From the NCBI GenBank assembly GCA_010015655.1, contig ML976658.1:1227978-1291977 (forward strand): 64,000 nucleotides of DNA. The letters are read 5' to 3'. Position 1 is the stretch's first letter. Each line of letters opens with the position of its first letter. The notes under the pieces were generated by a model, which was not told the DNA's origin, did not search any database, and saw only the letters and a program-made list of their open reading frames with translations. Shown one piece after another: positions 58,091-64,000 of this stretch. The stretch comes from Bimuria novae-zelandiae CBS 107.79. Taxonomy: Eukaryota > Ascomycota > Dothideomycetes > Pleosporales > Didymosphaeriaceae. The position numbers and the translations under genes were made by a program.

Positions 58091-61000
58091 TAAGTAGTAA
58101 ACGCTATTAAATAAATTAATATCCACGACGAAGGATCGGAGTAATTAGGGACCCCTAATTTACGACTCTACGAGGATGCATACGAAGGTTTAGACGAAAA
58201 AGGAAAGGAGAAGGAACTAATGCCTCGATCTCCTACGCCTCACCCTAGCTAGAGCAAACTAGTCACCAGCAAGACGACGAATGTTTTCGACTTCTTAGAA
58301 AAACACCAACCAAGGGAAGGAGACTTCGGGTTTACAGCAATAGAACAATAAGACTACGCAGAAGCATTTTTCCATGCTTACTAACCTGACCTAGTTGGTA
58401 AGGCAGCACGAGAAATAGCGGACCACTACTACGCCCACGAAGACCCCAAGAAGAAGTACCTAAACGAAAGCCTAAACTACGAACCACAGTACGACCTAGA
58501 CCACCGCAATCCTACGCATAAGACTATATAATAGACCCTCTACAGAGAAGATTAATATACTATTTATTACCAAGCTAAGGAATACAGCTACTTTCCCCGA
58601 ATATACTAATAATATAGATAGGAGTGGTTTAACTTCCCTATCGCCTATTGCGACGTTCACCTCTAGGACAAACGCAAAACACGATACTTTCTATATCTTA
58701 ACTAGGTACTAAACTAAGTAATATTACTACTAGTTAATAGGAAATGTGTATTAGATAAATAGCAAACATGCTTACACCCTAATTATAAGGAATATAAAGA
58801 ATAAAAAGGGAAGCATGGGTTCAATTGCATACTAAAAGGGACTACGACCCTCAGAATTAAAACAGTAACAAAGGAAGAAGACGGTGAAGCTCTCTTAGTA
58901 GAGGCCTAGTAGCAGCCTTAGGAGAAGAAAAATAAAGGACGCCTTAAACCCACAAAGCTAGCCAAAAAGAAAATGTCTTTTTTAGACCTAGGCTTAGGCG
59001 GGAAAACGCCTTCAAGGAAGTAAATGCCACTAATAGTTAAGCATTAATTAAGCTATTAGTATAGCTTAAAAAAACATAAATAAAAGCCATGCTAGACTTA
59101 AGAGCACAGGAAAGTTATGTGTCTAGAAAAGCACTTAATAAAGTAGGACTCTACGAACGTAAGAAAGCTATACCCTATGCTATCTATGTCGCGAATAGAT
59201 AGCTAATGCCTGGCAAAGCAATAATCAAGTACAAGATCGAAACTACCCTTACGATCTATAGACACCAGGAATTAATTACCTTTAATATTATTAAGGAAGC
59301 CAATCACGACGTGATTTTAAGATTACCCTAGTTAAGGAAGCATAACCCTATAGTTAACTAGGAAAAGAAAGAGCTAGCCTTTAAGCGCTATAACTATATA
59401 TTATAAGTAAAGCCTACGCATTAACAGAGCATAATAGTAAATAAGAAAACTATTAATAATATAGTCTCGCGACTAAAAGTTAATAAACGCGAAATTAACT
59501 TGGTAGACGCTAGTAGGAACTACTAGGTTATAAAGCGCAAGCATAAAGAGAACAGCACACCTCTTAATATCCCTAACGAATATAAAGAATAGAGTCATTT
59601 GTTTTGGGAAGAGAAAGGAGCAAACGCCCTTCCTAAGCATACACACCAAGATCACCGCATTATTCTCGAAGAAGGAAAAACGCCGCCTTTTAGACCACTA
59701 TACGGCCAGAGTAAAAAAGAACTCTAATAGACACGCGAATTCCTAAAGAAAGCCCTTAACAGGTAATAGATACGCAAGTCAGAATCGCCAGTAGCGTTAC
59801 CCTTAATATTTATTATAAAGAAGGATAGAACGCAACGTCTATGCATTAACTATAAAAGACTAAATAATATAATAATTAAGAATAGATACCTACTACTAAA
59901 TATACAAGAATCTCGAGATAGGCTAGGACGAGCCAAGATATTCACGCAATTTAACCTACAAGACAAATACTACCTTATATAAATATTAGCAGGTAACGAG
60001 TGGAAGACAGCCTTTCAAACCAGATACAGACTATTCAAGTACTAAGTTATGCCTTTTGGACTTACAAACGCGCCAGCAACATTCCAAGTAATAATTAACA
60101 ATGTACTATAGAACTACCTCGATATATTTATAGTTGCCTACCTCGACGACATCCTAGTATTCTTAAAATAGGAGAAAGATCATGTGCAATACGTATAGAC
60201 GGTACTATAAGCGCTAGATAACGCTAACCTATAATTAAAACTAGAAAAGTGTAAATTCTATGTTATAGAACTAGAATTCCTAGGACATGTTATTAACACC
60301 GAAGGTATTTAAGTAAGCCCTTTAAAGATTAAAGAAGTAAAAAAGTAGAAATTACCTATTAACCTTAAGGAAGTGCAAGCCTTCCTTAGATTTACTAGAT
60401 TTAATAAATAATTTATCACGGACTACTCTAGAATCACACTACCACTTACAAATCTTACAAAGAAAGATAAACCTTTTAACTAGATAAAAGAATGCGAATA
60501 AGTATTCTAAACACTACGAAAAGCATGCATTACGCTACTAGTCCTTATACATTTCTAAAATAATAAACCTTTGCGTATTAAAATAGACGCAAGCGACTTG
60601 GCAGTAGGAGCATACGCGAAATAAGAAAAGAATGGTAAATAGCACCTAGTTACATACTACGCACACAAGTTCACACCAGAAGAATTACAGTACGAAGTAC
60701 ACGATAAGGAACTACTCGCAATAGTAAAAGCTATTAAACACTAGAGGATCTACGCACACAGCTACTTAGAACTTATAATCTTTATAAACTATAAGAATCT
60801 TACACGCTTCACAACCACAAAAGAACTAACTTAACAATAAGCAAGATAGTTAGAAACGCTAGGACAATATAAATTCAAAATTATGTACACCCCAGGTAAA
60901 GAAAACGGACGAGTAGACGCTCTTAGCAGAATGAATAATAAAAGAGAAAAGGTTAAGACATACTCTATAATACTAAAGAAAAACCCCGACGGCTCTTTAG

Positions 61001-62550
61001 AACTATCTACTATACTTAACTAACTTCTTATACTTACACGAGAAGTACCCAGAGAACTGCAAAAGGAAGTTATACAATAATACTATAATAACCTAGTGTA
61101 CGGACACCTAAGGATCAGAAAAACTATAGAACTTATCCAGCGGAACTACAGCTTTAAGAGAATTAAGGAAGTAGTAACTACCTACATCCGCAAATATGCA
61201 GATTACTAGCGTAACAAACATATAACACACCTTAAGTACGGAGAAATGCAAGCCATACAAATACCCGTTACACCATAGGAAGATATCGCTATAGACTTTA
61301 TTACAAGACTACTAAAATTAAGAGATCCTGCAACCAGAATCACTTACGACGCAATACTAAATATTATCTATTAATTTACTAAATACGTGGAACTACTACC
61401 ATGCTAGAAGATAACTACGGCAAAGGAACTCGCATTCCTTATCCTAGACCAACTTATACGGCACCACGGTATTCCAAAGACAATTATTAGCGATAGAGAC
61501 AAACTCTTCACCTCAAACTATTAGACAACCCTAATAGCACTTATTAGAATAAAACGGAAATTATCAACAGCATACCATCCACAAACCGACGGACAGACAG
61601 AACATACGAATTAAACTATCGAAACGTACCTACGCATCTACTGCAACAACTAGAAAAATAACTAGATTTCCTTACTACCTATAGCACAACTAGCATACAA
61701 CAACAAGATATTAATAGTAACAGGATTTACACCCTTTTATATAAACCACGGAAGATATTTATATCTCTTTAATTAAACACTTCCTACAGCAATTAGAACA
61801 GAGGAAGCAATAAACATAGTAGAAACTAAAAGGAAAACACATGCATAACTCTAAGAGAATCTTAAGCAAGCTTAATAGCAAAGTATTTCCTACACGAACT
61901 AAAAAAGAAAAACGGCACCTTAGCTAAAGAAGAGGGATAAAGCATATCTACTTACGAAAAATCTTCGGACCTAGAAGAAAAAGCATAAGAAACTGGACTA
62001 TGTTAAGGTTAGGCTATTTTTCATTATCGAACAAGTATTACTAGTTAACTACTAATTAGAACTACCACTAGACGCAAAGATACACCTAGTATTCTATATA
62101 GATTAACTTAAACCTGCAGACCCTAAAACACTAGTTAAAACAACCTTTTATCACTAGCCAGAGGAAGAAACCGAATTCGAGGTCAAGAAGATACTACGAT
62201 ACACAGATTAGTCACGAACATACCTAATTAAGTAGAAAGGATATCTACACTTAGAAAACACATGGAAACTAGAAGCAAACCTCAGAAACTGTCGCTAGGT
62301 GTTAGCACGGTACCATCGTCAAGCCATGAGAAGGAATCAGGAACGATCGGAGGAGAACTAGATAAGAACTCGTTAAGAAGAAGATCCATCGATGGATTAG
62401 GAAGAGGATTATTAGCCTGTAACTAGCCCGGATCAGCGAGGAAATCGTCTTGGAACAGAGCGTCCACACTCGAGCTCTTTATCTCTTACACCTTATCCTA
62501 AGCATCTAACAACTTTCTATCCCGGCGCGCGAATAACCTCTTATAACTCT
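58091..62550 (+). pseudogene. Pol of Gypsy-2 (PR-RT-RH-IN-chromodomain)
   Basis: The protease trace near 59095 is MLDLRAQESYVS. RT runs from TPPFRPLYGQSKKEL (59690) through MPFGLTNAPATFQV (60050) to VAYLDDILVFLK (60135). RNase H contains KIDASDLAVGAYA (60580). The integrase domains start near 61190; the core includes IDFITRLL (61290), HHGIPKTIISDRDKLF (61470) and YHPQTDGQTEHTN (61580). A chromodomain-like end lies at 62190-62300 (YLHLENTWKLEANLRN). The reading frame may continue past the TAG at 62358 to about 62550, overlapping the antisense ORF. The polyprotein would reverse-transcribe and integrate the element, probably into heterochromatin. Many CAG/TGG codons are stops. Confidence 0.88.
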
Positions 62551-62899
62551 TAATTTCTAATAACTCGCGCTTATAATAAGTAAGTTCTTATTAACTGCGT
62601 AGCGCTTCTTCCTTAGCACGAGCTAACTCTAACTACTTTTTACGCTCCTTATCCTCTACCTTCTCCTACTCCTCTTTAGGAACAAACAATTCACACTCGC
62701 TTCTTGCAGCGATACAACCAGCGCAACGACCAGACACAGTATCTACGAAATAACGAATAATCAGTCTTTCGCAACGACCACAACGAAAAGGTATCTCTTT
62801 ACTACTCTCTTTAACACGGCGAATGCGATCACGTCGCTCTTAGGTCGAAGTCTTCTTGCGAGGCGCACGCGCTTTGCAAGGCTTGAGATTCTTAGGCAT
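62423..62899 (-). pseudogene. Antisense ORF in Gypsy-2 with a CxxC...CxxC zinc motif
   Basis: On the strand opposite to gag-pol, one frame of 158 codons runs from ATG at 62899 (MPKNLKPCKARAPRKKTST) to TAG at 62423 without a frameshift. It contains FRCGRCERLIIRYF, then SGRCAGCIAARSECELF, a four-cysteine CX2C...CX2C arrangement with a further Cys. A charged region (ELARAKEEALRS, YYKRELLEIKSYKRL) looks like a coiled coil. About eight internal TAA/TAG codons are all explained by C-to-T or G-to-A from Gln or Trp. It overlaps the possible extension of pol. It is a candidate nucleic-acid-binding accessory protein; function unknown. Confidence 0.7.
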
Positions 62900-63030
62900 G
62901 GTTAGGAAGGCACTAAGGCCAGAACGCGAAAGCAGCGACTCACGCGGGTATTTATATGCGACGACCGTATCTGCAGCCAGGGGGCGCGGAACGAGGATAC
63001 CGAGGACGCTATCTGAAAGAGGGGAGGTGA

Positions 63031-63510
63031 TGTTAAGATCTGAACATGTATGGAACAAGGAGGGCCAACGGGCCTCCAGTGGGGGTGACACTCGGCGGGG
63101 TCGCGTAACCGAGGTCACGTGACGTACCATCCAAGCCAAGACATACCATCCAAGCCAAGACATACCATCCTGCCAAGATCGTGGAAGGCGTGCCACCCAT
63201 GGACGGCACTGCCATCCAGCGAAACCCAGGGATGGCAGAAAGAGAGGCGGATAGTAATGTTAACACCTTGTGTATATAACCTAACACGAATACCCTTATG
63301 GTATCCGTATTTAACCTGTTTATTAATCTATTGTTTAGATCTGAATAAGCAACCTTGTTGATTTAATTATGCTATACCTACCTTTAATACTAACACCCTA
63401 GTAACAAGCGCAAGCTATTACTACGACCCTCTCTCGTCCTACTATAGTATTCCTGCCCGAGAACCAACCTTAGCCCCTTAGGGACCAGCTACCCCTTTGG
63501 GATCTTAACA
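63031..63510 (+). repeat. 3' LTR of Gypsy-2
   Basis: It starts TGTTAAGATCTGAACATG and ends GATCTTAACA. It is 480 bp because AAGCCAAGACATACCATCC is tandemly duplicated near 63131-63170. It is less RIP-mutated than the 5' LTR. Confidence 0.93.
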
Positions 63511-63850
63511 AGAGCTAATAAATAGCTTAAAGCTTAATTACTATAGGAGAAGCGTATTGCGTAGATAGAAGCTAGAGAGGCGTACGCGAGGGAGAAAGCT
63601 AATTAGACTATTAAGCAGCCCCTTAATTAACACGCTTATAGTGTTTAAAAATAACTCTAAAATCGTATTAAATTAACTAAAAAGGGTAATTAAAAGGCCT
63701 TAGTCTCTACTCCTAGCTTTATTAAGAAGAAAAAACTAGCGCGCACACCTAAGGGAGTTAATAAAGCTATACCTACCCTATTAACTCTCTCCTTACGCAG
63801 GGGCTAAATTATTAAATACTAATAAGATACCTATAAAACTAGTAGCTAGC

Positions 63851-64000
63851 AATTATTTATAGGCCTAGGAGACCTTAGTACTAAAAAATCTAGTAATAAT
63901 AACTTTTGTTAACTAATTGCGCGCACTGACTGCCAAGGCACGGTACTAGTGTAGTCAGCGATTCGTCTGTGTGATAAGCACCTTCCCACCTGGCTTCGCG
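63851..64000. other. Window end, boundary of Fot1 element D
   Basis: AT-rich relic gives way after about 63905 to normal-composition sequence (GCGCGCACTGACTGCCAAGG). No gene is seen before the window ends. Confidence 0.4.

Larger units (their letters stand above)
56632..63510 (+). mobile_element. Gypsy-2: full-length chromodomain Ty3/Gypsy element
   Basis: It is 6879 bp, with LTRs 56632-57092 (461 bp) and 63031-63510 (480 bp) and target duplications AGAGC (56627-56631 and 63511-63515). A purine tract (AAAGAGGGGAGGTGA) abuts the 3' LTR. Gag, protease, RT, RNase H, integrase and chromodomain occur in Gypsy order on the plus strand. An additional antisense ORF lies before the 3' LTR. It is RIP-mutated, and its host is Fot1 element D. 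Confidence 0.93.
54785..63850 (+). mobile_element. Fot1/pogo element D, interrupted by LTRs and Gypsy-2
   Basis: The plus strand carries a decayed pogo transposase in three pieces: 54785-55682, 56203-56626 and 63516 to about 63850. Recognisable blocks are YNIDKKGFLLGIIG near 55060 (NMDEKGFLLG motif) and a LDGHGSH/FPPHATH-type region near 55450. An AFKATGIWP-like block ends at 55682, and a Lys/Arg-rich C-terminus lies around 63600-63780. I could not find TIRs, so the element may be truncated at both ends. RIP is heavy. Confidence 0.7.

Noticed and set aside
62840..63196. 118-codon minus-strand frame starting in the 3' LTR
   Set aside because: The part inside the LTR repeats in the 5' LTR as well; the coherent protein begins at ATG 62899.

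Overview
This window looks like a repeat-rich, AT-shifted block of a filamentous ascomycete genome (Pezizomycotina, most likely a Dothideomycete). The evidence is short 46-63 bp spliceosomal introns, fungal gene families (DUF3176, fungal dynein light intermediate chain, Ist3/Snu17), Fot1/pogo, Tc1, piggyBac-like, Copia and chromodomain Gypsy transposons, and very heavy C-to-T / G-to-A damage of repeats that turns CAG/CAA/TGG codons into stops. That pattern is the signature of repeat-induced point mutation (RIP). By eye, well over half of the window is transposon-derived.

Layout. 1-7.2 kb: an intact gene for a secreted precursor made of 11-residue repeats (5949-6647, minus strand; Kex2-processed-repeat type), a broken rearranged paralog (1-284 and 2557-2705) split by a piggyBac-like element (285-2554), and RIP relics including a Tc1 transposase. 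7.2-10.2 kb: two inverted Tc1-like copies forming a 3-kb palindrome; one carries a 173-bp solo LTR. 10470-11239 is an assembly gap. 11.9-14.2 kb: a DUF3176 membrane-protein gene with five in-frame stops. 14.5-16.2 kb: a Tc1-like element. 18.2-23.3 kb: nitronate monooxygenase, dynein light intermediate chain and Ist3-like genes, all with clean frames and splice sites but with CAG/CAA-to-stop changes. 23.6-29.0 kb: a complete Copia element with LTRs, TSD, primer site and purine tract. 30.5-47.1 kb: a nest of Fot1/pogo elements inside each other, the innermost carrying a Gypsy element that lacks integrase and a Copia element that lacks the RT core. 47.9-54.3 kb: an RS-rich gene, an MFS sugar-transporter gene and a zinc-finger gene, each with one or more premature stops. 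54.8-63.9 kb: a Fot1 relic interrupted by a solo LTR within a solo LTR and by a full-length chromodomain Gypsy element that carries an antisense zinc-motif ORF.

How it fits together. The host genes recognised here do not form one pathway. Apart from the repeat-peptide gene, the seven host genes I could reconstruct are otherwise well preserved and carry one to five nonsense codons of the RIP type. Either this is a duplicated segment seen by RIP, with intact copies elsewhere, or RIP has spread from the flanking transposons. The best candidates for new biology are the INRING repeat-peptide precursor, the lightly RIP-mutated gene cassette that includes normally single-copy housekeeping genes, and the antisense ORF in the Gypsy element.
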